Source: Microlunatus sagamiharensis
GTDB lineage: Bacteria; Actinomycetota; Actinomycetes; Propionibacteriales; Propionibacteriaceae
Length of the DNA: 64,000 nt
Direction of reading: 5' to 3'
NCBI RefSeq assembly: GCF_900105785.1
Contig: NZ_LT629799.1
Span: 1,736,001 to 1,800,000 of the forward strand
The translations under genes and the position numbers were made by a program. Each line of letters begins with the position of its first letter. Position 1 is the first letter of the stretch. This document shows, in pieces, positions 54,678 to 64,000 of the stretch. The notes under the pieces are model-generated. The model did no database searches and was not told where the DNA came from. It saw only the letters and a program-made list of their open reading frames with translations.

Positions 54678-55555
54678 CCGGCCATCCTGCCAGCGGTCCG
54701 GCGTACGGCCGTCACGAAGCGCGGGCGCCCGGCGAGGTCGAGGTGGTCGCGGATGCCGGTGAAGGCCCGGCTCTGCGTGACCACGGCGGGGGCCGACTCC
54801 CCCTGCGCGTCGGCGTGCTCGAAGCACAGCAGCCCGCCGGGGCGCAGGAGGCGCGTCGCGACCTGCGTGACGACCCGGATCGCGTCGAGCCCGTCGTCGC
54901 CGGAGAACAGCGCGGGCAGCGGGTCGTGGTCGCGCACCTCGGGGGTCACGGAGGCGTACGCGTCGAGCGGGATGTAGGGCGGGTTGGCGATCAGCAGGTC
55001 GACCTGGCCGTCGAGCACGTGCAGCGCGTCGGCCATGTCGCCCACGTAGAGCTCGACGAGGGTGTCGGCGAGGTTGCGGCGCGCGTAGGCGGCGGCCTCG
55101 GGCGAGAGCTCGACGGCGTAGACGTCGAGGAAGGTCAGCTCGCTCACCAGGGCCAGCGAGATCGCCCCCGAGCCGGCGCACAGCTCGACCACGCGGGGCC
55201 GGCCGCCGGAGGCGATCATCGGGCGCAGCGCGTCGACCGCCCAGCCCGTCATCACCTCGGTCTCGGGGCGCGGCACGAAGACCCCGGGCCCGACCTCGAG
55301 CTCGACGTGGCGGAAGTAGGCGCGCCCGGTCAGGTGCTGCAGCGGGACGCGCGCCGCGCGGCTGGTGACCAGGCCCTCGAAGACCGCCACCGCCTCGTCG
55401 TCGAGCGCGTCCAGCAGCGGGATCCGGGCCGGCTCGATCCCGCACGCGTACGCGAGCAGCGTGCGCGCGTCGGCCTCGGGCGACTCGACGCCGGCGTCGC
55501 GCAGGCGCTCGGCCGCGGTGCGCAGGACGACGCGGACCTGGTGCGGGGCGGGCAT
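54674..55555 (-). CDS. prmC: Peptide chain release factor N5-glutamine methyltransferase
   Basis: The 293-residue SAM-dependent enzyme methylates the Gln of the GGQ motif of release factors. An N-terminal helical domain is followed by the Rossmann core with VFVPRPETEVM, VVELCAGSGAISLAL, the catalytic LLIANPPYIPL and a C-terminal half-barrel. It is placed just downstream of its substrate gene prfA (14-base gap). The ATG at 55555 was chosen over an upstream codon for normal length. Confidence 0.93.
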   Translation of the reverse strand: MPAPHQVRVVLRTAAERLRDAGVESPEADARTLLAYACGIEPARIPLLDALDDEAVAVFEGLVTSRAARVPLQHLTGRAYFRHVELEVGPGVFVPRPETEVMTGWAVDALRPMIASGGRPRVVELCAGSGAISLALVSELTFLDVYAVELSPEAAAYARRNLADTLVELYVGDMADALHVLDGQVDLLIANPPYIPLDAYASVTPEVRDHDPLPALFSGDDGLDAIRVVTQVATRLLRPGGLLCFEHADAQGESAPAVVTQSRAFTGIRDHLDLAGRPRFVTAVRRTAGRMAG

Positions 55556-55569
55556 CGGGGACGGCGCGA

Positions 55570-56652
55570 TCAGTCGGCCGGGCCGCCGACCGCCGCGAGC
55601 CGGGCGGCCGTGTCGGCCTCCTGGAGCGCGGTGATCACGGGCTGCAGCTCGCCGTTCAGGACCTGGTCGAGGTTGTGGGCCTTGAAGCCGATGCGGTGGT
55701 CGGAGATGCGGTTCTCCGGGTAGTTGTAGGTGCGCACGCGCTCGGAGCGGTCGACCGTGCGGACCTGGCTCTTGCGGGCCGCCGAGGCCGAGCTCGCGGC
55801 CTGCTCGTCGGCGAGCGCGATGAGCCGGGCGCGGAGCATGCGCATCGCCTGCTCGCGGTTCTGCAGCTGCGAGCGCTCGTTCTGCATCGAGACCACGATC
55901 CCGCTGGGCAGGTGGGTGATGCGGACGGCGGAGTCGGTCGTGTTCACGCCCTGGCCGCCGGGGCCCGAGCTGCGGTAGACGTCGATGCGCAGGTCGTCGG
56001 GGTTGATCTCGACCTCGGTCTCCTCGACCTCGGGCATGACCAGGACACCGGCCGCGGAGGTGTGCACGCGGCCCTGCGACTCGGTCACGGGGACACGCTG
56101 CACCCGGTGCACGCCGCCCTCGAACTTGAGCACGCCGTACGGCATCTGGTCGGGCTCGCCGACGCTGGGCGCCTTGACCGCGACGGTCACCGAGCGGTAG
56201 CCGCCGAGGTCGGTCTCCTGGGTGTCGAGGACCTCGACCTTCCAACCGCGCGCCTCGGCGTAGCGGGAGTACATCTTGAGCAGGTCGCCGGCGAACAGCG
56301 CCGACTCCTCGCCGCCCTCGCCGGACTTGATCTCCACGAGCGCGTCGGCGGAGTCGTTGGGGTCGCGCGGGGCGAGCAGCCGGGTGAGCCGCTCGGTCAC
56401 CGCGGCGAGGCGGACCTCGAGCTCGTCGGCCTCGGCGGCGAAGGTCGCGTCGTCGGCGGCGAGCTCACGGGCGGCGGCGATGTCCTCGGTGAGCCGCGCG
56501 TGCTCGGCGAGGCCCTTGACGATGGGCGTCAGCTCGGCGTAGCGCCGGCCGACCTTGCGGGCCCGGGCCAGGTCGGCGTGGGTGGCGGGGTCGGAGAGGG
56601 CGGCCTCGAGCTGCGCGAACTCCTCGCGCAGCGGCTCGGCTGACTCGAACAT
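55570..56652 (-). CDS. prfA: Peptide chain release factor 1
   Basis: The 360-residue protein recognises UAA and UAG. It has the codon-recognition segment P-V-T and the peptidyl-transferase GGQ in [16 protein letters not shown]. The rest ([19 protein letters not shown] at the start, [23 protein letters not shown] near the end) is canonical. ATG 56652 has GAGGGG before it. prmC follows directly. Confidence 0.96.
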   Translation of the reverse strand: MFESAEPLREEFAQLEAALSDPATHADLARARKVGRRYAELTPIVKGLAEHARLTEDIAAARELAADDATFAAEADELEVRLAAVTERLTRLLAPRDPNDSADALVEIKSGEGGEESALFAGDLLKMYSRYAEARGWKVEVLDTQETDLGGYRSVTVAVKAPSVGEPDQMPYGVLKFEGGVHRVQRVPVTESQGRVHTSAAGVLVMPEVEETEVEINPDDLRIDVYRSSGPGGQGVNTTDSAVRITHLPSGIVVSMQNERSQLQNREQAMRMLRARLIALADEQAASSASAARKSQVRTVDRSERVRTYNYPENRISDHRIGFKAHNLDQVLNGELQPVITALQEADTAARLAAVGGPAD

Positions 56653-56693
56653 GACAGTGGACCCCTCACTCGCACCGGACGCGGACAGACGAA

Positions 56694-56731
56694 ACGCCGG
56701 GAGCGAGGACGTGTGTCCCCGCTCCCGGCGT
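56694..56731. terminator. Terminator of rpmE
   Basis: ACGCCGGGAGCG and CGCTCCCGGCGT form a 12-bp stem around a 14-base loop, 10 bases after the rpmE stop. On the minus strand it is followed by TTTCGTCTG. Confidence 0.7.
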
Positions 56732-56740
56732 CCGGTGGAG

Positions 56741-56962
56741 CTACTTCTTCTTCGCGGCCTGGGCGGCGGCGTAGCGCTTCTCGAACCGGGCCACGCGGCC
56801 ACCGGTGTCGAGGATCTTCTGCTTGCCCGTGTAGAAGGGGTGGCAGGCGGAGCAGACGTCGACGCGCATGCTGTCGCCACCGGTGCTCCGGGTGGTGAAC
56901 GTGTTGCCGCAGGTGCAGGTGACCTGGGTCTCCCCGTAGGCGGGGTGGATGCTGGCCTTCAT
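56741..56962 (-). CDS. rpmE: 50S ribosomal protein L31, zinc-binding form
   Basis: The 73-residue ribosomal protein has the four Cys ligands of the C+ form: C16 and C18 in TCTCGNTF, C37 and C40 in [14 protein letters not shown]. The tail is basic ([12 protein letters not shown]). AAGGAG lies 6 bases before the ATG. A zinc-free paralogue, if present, would be elsewhere in the genome. It stands between the rho hairpin repeats and prfA. Confidence 0.97.
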   Translation of the reverse strand: MKASIHPAYGETQVTCTCGNTFTTRSTGGDSMRVDVCSACHPFYTGKQKILDTGGRVARFEKRYAAAQAAKKK

Positions 56963-57294
56963 GTGGGTCTCCTTGTTGTTGGCCGGGTCGCCAGACGGGC
57001 GTGAACCGGACCGAGGATCAATCTTGCCGTACGAGCCCTACAACGCCAAGCCGGGCCGTGTATTCCTGCTCGTGCCCCACCAGGGCCGCGAGGGTCGGGA
57101 ACCTGTGCGCGCCCAGGTTCCCGACACTGAGCCCAGGCGGCAACCTGGGCTCAGTGCGAGGAACCTGGGCGCGGTCCTAGGCGAGGGCCGGAGGGTCGGG
57201 AACCTGTGCGCGCACAGCTTCCCGACACTGAGCCCAGGCGGCAACCTGGGCTCAGTGCGGCGAACCTGGGCTCGGTACGCGGTCGGCGTACGGG
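56963..57294. other. 332-base gap between rho and rpmE
   Basis: The gap contains a tandemly duplicated double-hairpin element (57091-57276) in its rho-proximal half. The rpmE-proximal half (56963-57090) must hold the rpmE promoter; I see GGCAAGATTGATCC on the minus strand (57037-57024) as a possible -10 region but no clear -35. No open frame has coding character. Confidence 0.5.
57091..57276. repeat. Tandem 85-bp element, each copy with two hairpins
   Basis: Copy 1 (57091-57175) and copy 2 (57192-57276) are nearly identical, 101 bases apart. Each has stem 1 (GTCGGGAACCTG, complement after 8 bases; perfect 12 bp in copy 1, one mismatch in copy 2) and stem 2 (ACTGAGCCCAGG, complement after 6 bases; perfect 12 bp in both). 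Each ends with GAACCTGGGC and CGGT. They lie just downstream of the rho stop codon and could end its transcript or block read-through. Confidence 0.8.
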
Positions 57295-59400
57295 TCAGGC
57301 GGGCATCGACTTGGTGATGGCCACCATGAAGTCGCGGTTGCTCTCCGTCTTCTTGAGCCGGTCGAGCAGCGTCTCCAGCCCCTGCAGGCTGTCGAGCCCG
57401 CCGATGACGCGACGCAGCTTCCAGACGATGTTGAGCTCCTCGCGCGACATGAGCAGCTCCTCGCGCCGGGTCGAGCTGGCGTCGACGTCGATGGCGGGGA
57501 AGATCCGCTTCTCGGCGAAGTCGCGACGCAGCCGGATCTCGGAGTTGCCGGTGCCCTTGAACTCCTCGAAGATCACCTCGTCCATCTTCGAGCCCGTCTC
57601 GACCAGCGCCGTCGCGAGGATCGTCAGCGAACCGCCACCCTCGATGTTGCGGGCCGCGCCGAGGAACTTCTTCGGCGGGTAGAGCGCCGCGGAGTCGACA
57701 CCGCCGGACAGGATCCGGCCGGAGGCGGGCGCCGCGAGGTTGTACGCGCGGCTGAGGCGGGTGATGCCGTCGAGCAGGATGACGACGTCCTTGCCCACCT
57801 CGACGAGGCGCTTGGCGCGCTCGATGGCGAGCTCGGCGACCGTGGTGTGGTCGCCGGCCGGCCGGTCGAACGTCGAGGCGATGACCTCGCCCTTGACCGT
57901 GCGCTGGAAGTCGGTGACCTCCTCGGGACGCTCGTCGACCAGCACCACCATGAGGTGGACCTCGGGGTTGTTCGCCGCGATCGCGTTGGCGATCGACTGC
58001 ATCATCATCGTCTTGCCGGCCTTGGGCGGCGACACGATGAGGGCACGCTGGCCCTTGCCGATCGGGGCCATCAGGTCGACGATGCGCGTCGCGAGCTGGG
58101 TCGACGTGGTCTCCAGCTTGAGCCGCTCCTGCGGGTAGAGCGGGGTCAGCTTGGCGAAGTCGGGACGGTTGCGCGCCGCCTCGGGGTCGCCGCCGTTGAC
58201 CGTCTCGAGCTTGACCAGCGGGTTGAACTTAGCCTTGCTGTCGCCCTCCTTGGACTGCCGCAGCGCACCGGTGACGATGTCGCCCTTGCGCAGGCCGAAC
58301 TTCTTCACCATCGACAGCGCGACGTACGCGTCCTCGGGGCTGGGCAGGTAGCCGCTGGTCCGGACGAACGCGTAGTTGTCCATCACGTCGAGGATCCCGC
58401 GCACGGGGACGAGGACGTCGTCCTCGGAGACCGTGGGCTCGCTCTCGTAGCGGTCCATGCCCGCGCCGCCGCTGCGCCCGCCCGGCGTGCGCCGGTTCTG
58501 CCGGTCACGGCTGCGGCGACGACGACCGCGGCGGCCGCCCCCGTCGTCGTCGAAGTCGTCGTTCCGCGCCTGGCCGCGGTCGTTGCGGTCCTGCCGGTCG
58601 CCGCGGTCGTTCCTGCTCTCGTTGCCGCGGTCGTTGCCCCGGTCGTTGCCCCGGTCGTTGCGGTCGTTGCCGCGGTCGTTGCGCTCGTTGCCGCGGTTCT
58701 CGGTGCCCCGGTCGTTGCGCTCGTTTCCCCGGTCGTTCCCACGGTCGCTGCGGGCGTTCTGGCCGTTGGCGCCATCACGCTGCTCGCGCTGCTCGCGCTG
58801 ACCCTGGTCGCCGTCCTGCTGCTCGCCCTGCGGGCGCTGGTCGCCCTGCTGGCGCTGCTCGCCGTCACGCTGGCGGCCCTCGCGGCGCTGACGACGCTCG
58901 CCGTCGGGGCGCTCGTCGCCGCGGCCCTCGCGGGCGGTCTCCTGGCGGCCCTCGGCCGGAGCCTCCTGCGGAGCACGGGCCTCGGTCTGGGCCGGGCGCT
59001 CGACCGCGGGCTCGCGGGCCGCCTGCGGCGCACTCTCGCGCAGCTCGTGGAGCGCCAGCGCGATCTCGTCGCCACCGCCCTGGCCGGCGCCGCGGCGCGA
59101 GCGGCGCGGGGCGCCCTCGGAGCCGCCGTCCACGGGCGCGCTGCTCGACGAGCCGCCCCCGTTCGAGCCGCCGCCGTTCGAGCCGCCGCCGTTGGAGCCG
59201 CCGCCCTGGGCGGACTGGATGGCGGCGATCAGCTGGCCCTTGCGCATGGCGCCGGTGCCCTTGAGGCCCAGCGAACCGGCCAGCTGCTTGAGCTCGGGCA
59301 GGACCATCGAGTCCAGCCCGCTGCCCCGACGCTTGCGGGTGCCGCCCTCGGCGGGAGCATCCGGCGCCACGAGGGCTTCACCGGTCAGGGTGTCGGTCAA
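57295..59400 (-). CDS. rho: Transcription termination factor Rho with long RG/ND-rich insert
   Basis: The 701-residue protein starts at TTG 59400 (AAAGGACACACT upstream). It has the Rho_N domain ([30 protein letters not shown]), then a long disordered insert of about 250 residues rich in Gly, Gln, Arg, Asn and Asp with tandem R-G-N-D units. The RNA-binding domain follows ([20 protein letters not shown]), then the RecA-like motor with Walker A (SPPKAGKT), DERPEEVTD and the Q/R loops. Such inserts are known from Micrococcus and Mycobacterium Rho and alter RNA binding. The rare TTG start may limit expression. Confidence 0.95.
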   Translation of the reverse strand: MTDTLTGEALVAPDAPAEGGTRKRRGSGLDSMVLPELKQLAGSLGLKGTGAMRKGQLIAAIQSAQGGGSNGGGSNGGGSNGGGSSSSAPVDGGSEGAPRRSRRGAGQGGGDEIALALHELRESAPQAAREPAVERPAQTEARAPQEAPAEGRQETAREGRGDERPDGERRQRREGRQRDGEQRQQGDQRPQGEQQDGDQGQREQREQRDGANGQNARSDRGNDRGNERNDRGTENRGNERNDRGNDRNDRGNDRGNDRGNESRNDRGDRQDRNDRGQARNDDFDDDGGGRRGRRRRSRDRQNRRTPGGRSGGAGMDRYESEPTVSEDDVLVPVRGILDVMDNYAFVRTSGYLPSPEDAYVALSMVKKFGLRKGDIVTGALRQSKEGDSKAKFNPLVKLETVNGGDPEAARNRPDFAKLTPLYPQERLKLETTSTQLATRIVDLMAPIGKGQRALIVSPPKAGKTMMMQSIANAIAANNPEVHLMVVLVDERPEEVTDFQRTVKGEVIASTFDRPAGDHTTVAELAIERAKRLVEVGKDVVILLDGITRLSRAYNLAAPASGRILSGGVDSAALYPPKKFLGAARNIEGGGSLTILATALVETGSKMDEVIFEEFKGTGNSEIRLRRDFAEKRIFPAIDVDASSTRREELLMSREELNIVWKLRRVIGGLDSLQGLETLLDRLKKTESNRDFMVAITKSMPA
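58560..58760. repeat. Tandem short repeats encoding RGND/RGNE units of Rho
   Basis: The plus strand shows many copies of GGTCGTTGC/GGTCGTTCC-type units, giving D-R-G-N-D-R-G-N and E-R-N-D-R-G-N on the coding strand. The repeat is protein-coding and in frame, not a CRISPR. Confidence 0.8.
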
Positions 59401-59707
59401 AGTGTGTCCTTTCGGAGTGGGCCACAGGTGTGTCCCAGTCCAAGGGCCGTACGCGCGTTTCACGTCGGCCGGTGGTGTGTGAGGCCCTCCCCCAGCGGCT
59501 GCGCCTCGAGGGCGCGCTGGTGCTGCAGGAGGTGACGCAGTGCTTGACACAGGGTTGGCGTCGCGCCGTCAGGGAGGCGCTGCACGACCAGCTCGTCAGG
59601 TGTCTCGGGATCGCCCGGGAGGCGGGACGGAGAGGCACCGGTCTGTGTCGGGCGAGATTCAGGCTAGCACTTCCTCGTGCCGGTCCTTGTGCGCCACTCG
59701 CCGTGCG
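59401..59707. other. 307-base gap: rho leader and thrB 3' flank
   Basis: On the minus strand TAGCCT (59666-59661) is a candidate rho -10, which would give a leader of roughly 250 bases, consistent with autoregulated rho leaders known in other bacteria. I see no clear terminator of the thr operon in the gap and no convincing open frame; several stretches are GC-rich but weakly structured. Confidence 0.35.
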
Positions 59708-60595
59708 TCACAACACCCGAGCCGCGCCGCCGATTCCCAGCCGACGGGACCTGGTCCCCGGCTCCTCCGCCTCGAGCCGGGCGAGGTCGGCCTCGGTGCC
59801 GAGCACGAGGACCGACGGCCCCGCGCCGCTGATCGTCGCGGCCAGGCCGAGGGCCCGCAGCCGCGTCACCAGCGCGTACGCCTCCGGCATGGCCGGCTCG
59901 CGGTAGCGCTGGTGCAGCCAGTCCTGGGTGCCCGCGTGCAGCAGCCGCGGGTCCTCCGCCAGCGCGTGGACGAGCAGCGCCGCCCGGCCCGCGTCGGCCG
60001 CGGCGTCGGCGTGCGGGACCACGTCCGGCAGCAGGCGCCGCGCCGCCTTCGTCTCCACCGGCCGCTCGGGCACGACCACGGCGGCCCGCACGTCGGGGTG
60101 GACCCGGCCCCGCACGACCTCGACGTGCTCGCCGTGGCCGTACGCCATCACGAAGCCGCCGTGGATCGCCGCGGCGACGTTGTCGGGGTGGCCCTCGATG
60201 CGGTTGGCGTGCCGCAGCAGCCAGCCCCGGTCCTCGTCGGCCCCGGCCAGCGCGCGGGCCGCGACGAGCCCGGCGACGATCGCCGCGGACGACGAGCCCA
60301 GCCCGCGGCCGTGCGGGATGGTGTTGTGCCCGCGCAGCGCGAGCCCCGGCGCCCGGGCCCCGAGGCCGTCAAGCCCCTCGGTCAGGCAGCGCACGACCAG
60401 GTGCGTCTCGTCGCGGGGCAGCACCTCGCTGCCCTCCCCGGTGACGTCCACGCTGACGCCGGAGGCGGTCACCTCCACGTCGACGCGCTCGCGCCAGTCG
60501 AGGGCGAGGCCGAAGCAGTCGAAGCCGGGGCCCAGGTTGGCGCTGGTCGCCGAGACCTCGACGCTGACGCGGGCGCCGACCTCGAGCAGCCTCAC
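59708..60595 (-). CDS. thrB: Homoserine kinase
   Basis: The 295-residue GHMP kinase phosphorylates homoserine. Motifs are VSATSANLGPGFDCFGLAL (motif 1), the ATP loop IPHGRGLGSSSAAIVAGL and the C-terminal AATISGAGPSVLVL. It follows thrC by ten bases, so hom-thrC-thrB form one operon leading from aspartate semialdehyde to threonine. GTG 60595 is the start. No terminator is obvious downstream. Confidence 0.95.
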   Translation of the reverse strand: MRLLEVGARVSVEVSATSANLGPGFDCFGLALDWRERVDVEVTASGVSVDVTGEGSEVLPRDETHLVVRCLTEGLDGLGARAPGLALRGHNTIPHGRGLGSSSAAIVAGLVAARALAGADEDRGWLLRHANRIEGHPDNVAAAIHGGFVMAYGHGEHVEVVRGRVHPDVRAAVVVPERPVETKAARRLLPDVVPHADAAADAGRAALLVHALAEDPRLLHAGTQDWLHQRYREPAMPEAYALVTRLRALGLAATISGAGPSVLVLGTEADLARLEAEEPGTRSRRLGIGGAARVL

Positions 60596-60605
60596 CCCTG
60601 GCTCC

Positions 60606-61718
60606 TCATCGGAGCCCGCACACCCCGGCGACCGCGTGCAGGTCGGGCGCGACGACCTCGGCCCGCACCGGGCCGCGCCCGGCGAGGGCGGTGTCGATGT
60701 CCTTGAGCCCGTGCCCGGTCACCGTCACGACGACCTGCTGGCCCGCCTCGAGCTCGCCGGTGCGGCGCAGCTCCTTGAGCCCGGCGACGCCGGCCGCCGA
60801 GGCCGGCTCGACGAAGATGCCCTCGGTCGCGGCGAGGAACGACTGCGCGGCGAGGATCTGCTCGTCGGTGACCGAGTCGATCCGCCCGCCGGACTCGTCG
60901 CGGGCCGCGATCGCCTGCTCCGCGGAGGCCGGGTTGCCGATGCGGATCGCCGTGGCGACCGTCTCGGGGTCGAGCACCGGGTGGCCGAGCACGAGCGGGG
61001 CGGCGCCCGCAGCCTGGAAGCCCCACATCCGCGGGGTCCGGGTGGCCGGGCCGTTGGCCAGGTACTGGGTGTAGCCGCGCCAGTAGGCGGTGATGTTGCC
61101 CGCGTTGCCGACCGGCAGCACGTGCAGGTCCGGCGCGTCGCCGAGCACGTCGACGACCTCGAAGGCCGCCGTCTTCTGGCCCTCGATGCGCACCGGGTTC
61201 ACCGAGTTGACGAGGGCCACCGGGTAGTCGTGGCTCAGCTTGCGGGCGAGCTCGAGGCAGTCGTCGAAGTTGCCGTCGACCTGGACGACCTTGGCCCCGT
61301 GCACGATCGCCTGGGCGAGCTTGCCGGTCGCGATGCGGCCCGCGGGCAGCAGCACGATGGTCTGCAGCCCGGCCTTGGACGCGTACGCCGCGGCGGACGC
61401 CGAGGTGTTGCCCGTGGAGGCGCAGACCACGGCCCTGGCGCCGCTCGCGACCGCGGAGGACAGCGCCATGGTCATGCCCCGGTCCTTGAAGGAGCCGGTC
61501 GGGTTGGCGCCCTCGACCTTGACCCAGGTCTCGCAGCCCAGCTCCTCCGACAGCCGCTCGGCCAGGACCAGCGGCGTGCTGCCCTCGCCGAGGGTGATGA
61601 CCGGGTCGTCGTCGGCCAGCGGCAGCCACGCGCGGTAGCGCGCGATCACGCCGACCGTGGCCCGGGCCATGACCGTCCGCTGGGCCGCCGCCTCGCTGAC
61701 GGTGCTCGTCGGGCTCAC
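60606..61718 (-). CDS. thrC: Threonine synthase
   Basis: The 370-residue PLP enzyme converts phosphohomoserine to threonine. The PLP Lys is K78 in [10 protein letters not shown], with [14 protein letters not shown] before it, [15 protein letters not shown] and the phosphate-binding [13 protein letters not shown] loop. It is the short bacterial form. GTG 61718 overlaps the stop of hom by four bases. The N-terminal 20 residues are polar. Confidence 0.95.
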   Translation of the reverse strand: MSPTSTVSEAAAQRTVMARATVGVIARYRAWLPLADDDPVITLGEGSTPLVLAERLSEELGCETWVKVEGANPTGSFKDRGMTMALSSAVASGARAVVCASTGNTSASAAAYASKAGLQTIVLLPAGRIATGKLAQAIVHGAKVVQVDGNFDDCLELARKLSHDYPVALVNSVNPVRIEGQKTAAFEVVDVLGDAPDLHVLPVGNAGNITAYWRGYTQYLANGPATRTPRMWGFQAAGAAPLVLGHPVLDPETVATAIRIGNPASAEQAIAARDESGGRIDSVTDEQILAAQSFLAATEGIFVEPASAAGVAGLKELRRTGELEAGQQVVVTVTGHGLKDIDTALAGRGPVRAEVVAPDLHAVAGVCGLR

Positions 61719-63082
61719 GCCTCTCCCTCCACACGCATCACGCTGGTCACGTCCCGCACCGACGGCAGGTCGCGCAGGGCCTCCACGGTCGCGCTGAGCG
61801 CGGCGTCGGTGGCCCGGTGGGTCACGACGACCAGCTGCGCGTCGTCGCCGCGACCCTGCTGGCGCACAGTCTGGATCGAGACCCCGTGCTCGGCGAAGAC
61901 CTGGGCGACCGCGGCGAGCACGCCGGCGACGTCGGAGACCTCCAGCGACAGGTGGTAGCGCGTCGTGACGTCGCCGATCGGCGACACCCGACGGGCGGCG
62001 TACGTCGACTCCCCCGGCCCGACGGCGCCGCGGACCCGGTTGCGGGCCACGGTGACGAGGTCGCCCATGACCGCGCTGGCGGTCGGCGAGCCCCCGGCAC
62101 CGGGGCCGTAGAACATCAGCCGCCCCGCGGAGCGCGACTCGACGAACACCGCGTTGTACGCCCCGCCGACGCCGGCGAGCGGGTGGCTGCGCGGGATCAT
62201 CGCCGGGTGCACGCGCACCGAGACGCTGCGGCCGGCGCCGTCGCCGAGGTCCTCGGACAGCTGGCAGAGCGCGACGAGCTTGACCACGCAGCCGATCGCA
62301 CGGGCCGAGGCGATGTCGGTCGAGCTGACGTCGGCGATGCCCTCGCGGTAGACGTCGGCGGCGGTGACGCGGGTGTGGAAGGCGAGGCTGGCCAGGATCG
62401 CCGCCTTGGCCGCGGCGTCGAAGCCCTCGACGTCGGCCGTCGGGTCGGCCTCGGCGTAGCCGAGCTCCTGCGCCTGCGCGAGGGTCTCGGCGAAGCCCGC
62501 GCCCTCGGTGTCCATGAGGTCGAGGATGAAGTTCGTGGTGCCGTTGACGATGCCCGTGACCGCGGTGATCTCGTCGCCGACCAGCGACTCGCGCAGCGGC
62601 CGGATGATCGGGATGGCCCCGGCGACCGCGGCCTCGAAGTAGAGGTCGACCTGGTGCTCCTCGGCCGCGCTGAACAGCGACGCCCCGTCCGCGGCGAGCA
62701 GCGCCTTGTTGGCGGTGACGACCGACGCGCCGTTGGCGAGCGCGGCGAGGATCAGCGAGCGCGCCGGCTCCAGGCCGCCGATGACCTCGATGACCAGGTC
62801 GACGTCGGGCCGGGCGACCAGCGCCTGCGCGTCGGTGGTGAACAGCGCCGGGTCGAGCCCGGGACGGTCGCGGTGCGCGCGGCGCACCGCGATCCCGACG
62901 AGCTCGAGCGGCCGGCCGATGCGGGCGCGCAGGTCCTCGGCCTGCTCCACGATGAGGCGCGCGACCTCCGAGCCCACCGTGCCGCAGCCGAGGAGCGCGA
63001 CCTTGAGGGGGCGTCCGGCGTCGACCGAGGACCCCCTCGAGGAGCGGGGCTCCGCCGAGGGCCGTACGTCGATCGCTGTCAC
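61715..63082 (-). CDS. hom: Homoserine dehydrogenase
   Basis: From GTG 63082 (GGGAG upstream) the protein has 455 residues. It has an NAD(P)-binding Rossmann domain ([17 protein letters not shown]), the catalytic domain with [23 protein letters not shown] and [20 protein letters not shown], and a C-terminal ACT domain ([28 protein letters not shown]) for threonine feedback. A longer start upstream is possible but lacks support. It is the first gene of the thr operon. Confidence 0.95.
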   Translation of the reverse strand: MTAIDVRPSAEPRSSRGSSVDAGRPLKVALLGCGTVGSEVARLIVEQAEDLRARIGRPLELVGIAVRRAHRDRPGLDPALFTTDAQALVARPDVDLVIEVIGGLEPARSLILAALANGASVVTANKALLAADGASLFSAAEEHQVDLYFEAAVAGAIPIIRPLRESLVGDEITAVTGIVNGTTNFILDLMDTEGAGFAETLAQAQELGYAEADPTADVEGFDAAAKAAILASLAFHTRVTAADVYREGIADVSSTDIASARAIGCVVKLVALCQLSEDLGDGAGRSVSVRVHPAMIPRSHPLAGVGGAYNAVFVESRSAGRLMFYGPGAGGSPTASAVMGDLVTVARNRVRGAVGPGESTYAARRVSPIGDVTTRYHLSLEVSDVAGVLAAVAQVFAEHGVSIQTVRQQGRGDDAQLVVVTHRATDAALSATVEALRDLPSVRDVTSVMRVEGEA

Positions 63083-63221
63083 CGAGGGTCTCCCTGCACC
63101 GCATGTCGCCGCCCGGAGGTCACGGCGCGGCAAGCCTTCCGCCGGGATTGTTCCGCATCCCGCGCCGATCCGCGCGACATGTTCCACAGTCCGGCGCACG
63201 TCACGGGCTCCCCCGCGGTGC

Positions 63222-64000
63222 TCAGCCGACGTCCAGCGCGAGGAGGTCGTCGAGCGTCTCGCGGCGCACGAGGGTGGTGACCCGGCCGTCGCGCACCGAC
63301 ACCACGGGCGGGCGCGGCACGTGGTTGTAGTTGCTGGCCATGCTCCGGCTGTACGCGCCGGCGGCGGGGACCGCGACCAGGTCGCCGGGCGTGACGTCGG
63401 CGGGCAGGAACTCGTCGCGCACGAGGATGTCGCCGCCCTCGCAGTGCTTGCCGACGACCCGGGCCAGGGTGGGCGGGGCCGCGGAGCGGCGCGAGGCGAG
63501 CGTCGCGGAGTACTCGGCCGCGTACAGCGCCGTGCGGATGTTGTCGCTCATCCCGCCGTCCACCGCGACGTAGAGCCGGCTCGCGCCCCCGTCAAGGCGG
63601 ACCCGCTTGACCGTGCCGACGGTGTAGAGCAGGAAGCCGCTCGGGCCGCTGATCGCGCGCCCGGGCTCGATCGAGAGCTGCGGCCTGGCCACCCCGAGCG
63701 CGGCGCACTCGGTGTCGACGATGCGGTTCATCGCCGCGGCCAGCTGCGCGGGCGTCGAGGGCGCGTCCTGGCTGGTGTAGGCGATGCCGAAGCCGCCGCC
63801 GAGGTCCATCTCGGGCAGCTCGACGCCGTGCTCGGTGGCGAAGTCGGCGTGCAGGCGCAGCGTCCGCCGGGCCGCGACCTCGAAGCCCGCGGCGTCGAAG
63901 ATCTGGGAGCCGATGTGGGAGTGGATGCCGACCAGGTCGAGCCGCTCGTCGGCCTGGCACAGCGCCAGCGCCTCGGCCGCCGCGCCGCCGGCGATCGAGA
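63222..64000 (-). CDS. lysA: Diaminopimelate decarboxylase, 5' part outside window
   Basis: The C-terminal 259 residues are visible, running off the right edge. The PLP-barrel part includes DLVGIHSHIGSQIFD, the phosphate-binding MDLGGGFGIAY and SIEPGRAISGPSGFLLYTVG; the C-terminal sandwich has YVAVDGGMSDNIRTALY and KHCEGGDIL. The active-site Lys is upstream of the window edge. It makes lysine from meso-diaminopimelate, the next pathway from aspartate semialdehyde, and precedes hom with a 139-base gap. Confidence 0.95.
   Translation of the reverse strand, partial: SIAGGAAAEALALCQADERLDLVGIHSHIGSQIFDAAGFEVAARRTLRLHADFATEHGVELPEMDLGGGFGIAYTSQDAPSTPAQLAAAMNRIVDTECAALGVARPQLSIEPGRAISGPSGFLLYTVGTVKRVRLDGGASRLYVAVDGGMSDNIRTALYAAEYSATLASRRSAAPPTLARVVGKHCEGGDILVRDEFLPADVTPGDLVAVPAAGAYSRSMASNYNHVPRPPVVSVRDGRVTTLVRRETLDDLLALDVG

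Noticed and set aside
56963-57090. Possible riboswitch or ribosomal-protein leader for rpmE
   Set aside because: No conserved aptamer or clear structure could be recognised; only a purine-rich ribosome-binding site and a weak -10.
58560-58760. Short regular repeats resembling a CRISPR array
   Set aside because: The units are too short, not separated by unique spacers, and encode in-frame RGND repeats of Rho.

Overview
The window is very GC-rich, uses many GTG starts, and carries gene families typical of high-GC Gram-positive bacteria (Actinomycetota): the GlgE alpha-glucan pathway, the mismatch endonuclease NucS, Scy/FilP-like coiled-coil proteins, DUF2550 beside atpC, DUF3349 proteins, and a Rho factor with a long RG/ND-rich insert. 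Several genes have a TANNNT-like -10 box only 6-7 bases before their start codon, the actinobacterial pattern for leaderless mRNAs. I cannot name a genus. I found no rRNA, tRNA or CRISPR array.

Layout. 1-1122: end of an iron-dependent redox enzyme plus a CDGSH iron-sulfur protein. 1137-9256: divergent alpha-glucan metabolism, with glgP (-) facing glgE-mak-glgB (+). 9301-13222: lipoprotein and YbbN/CnoX-like chaperone genes, pgm, and the broken 3' part of a sugar ABC permease. 13231-17679: a two-component system with an unusual double-module kinase, then a spore-photoproduct-lyase-like radical SAM enzyme. 17710-19999: a PiT phosphate transporter with a PHO-box-like array, a small membrane partner and two DUF3349 genes. 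20031-23965: MarR regulator, frameshifted PH-domain gene, and the divergent meaB/mce pair split by a complete 1088-bp IS481-family element with a 6-bp CCTAGG target duplication. 23993-33955: two paralogous polar coiled-coil proteins, nucS, a zinc-ribbon protein, a hydrolase, a cyclophilin lipoprotein, a cobalamin adenosyltransferase, a MOSC protein and a secreted excalibur protein.

33994-43890 is the most unusual part: 18 consecutive genes devoted to Asp23/Gls24-type proteins. Two five-gene modules (Asp23, 60-aa membrane protein, Asp23, DUF6286, AmaP-like anchor) lie in opposite orientation with identical gene overlaps. Two copies of a three-gene regulatory set (ECF-type sigma factor, zinc-finger anti-sigma/Asp23 fusion, short Asp23-like protein) accompany them, with an Asp23 protein and a membrane protein that both carry LEA-like amphipathic repeats. 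The same bipartite promoter-like motif precedes both modules. I infer a sigma-controlled, membrane-anchored envelope-stress coat whose anti-sigma factors contain the coat domain.

43934-64000 is ordinary housekeeping on the minus strand: DUF2550, the complete ATP synthase operon, a WecA-type glycophosphotransferase, Sua5, prmC, prfA, rpmE, rho, then thrB, thrC, hom and the partial lysA, so methionine/threonine/lysine synthesis is grouped here. A tandemly duplicated double hairpin lies between rho and rpmE.
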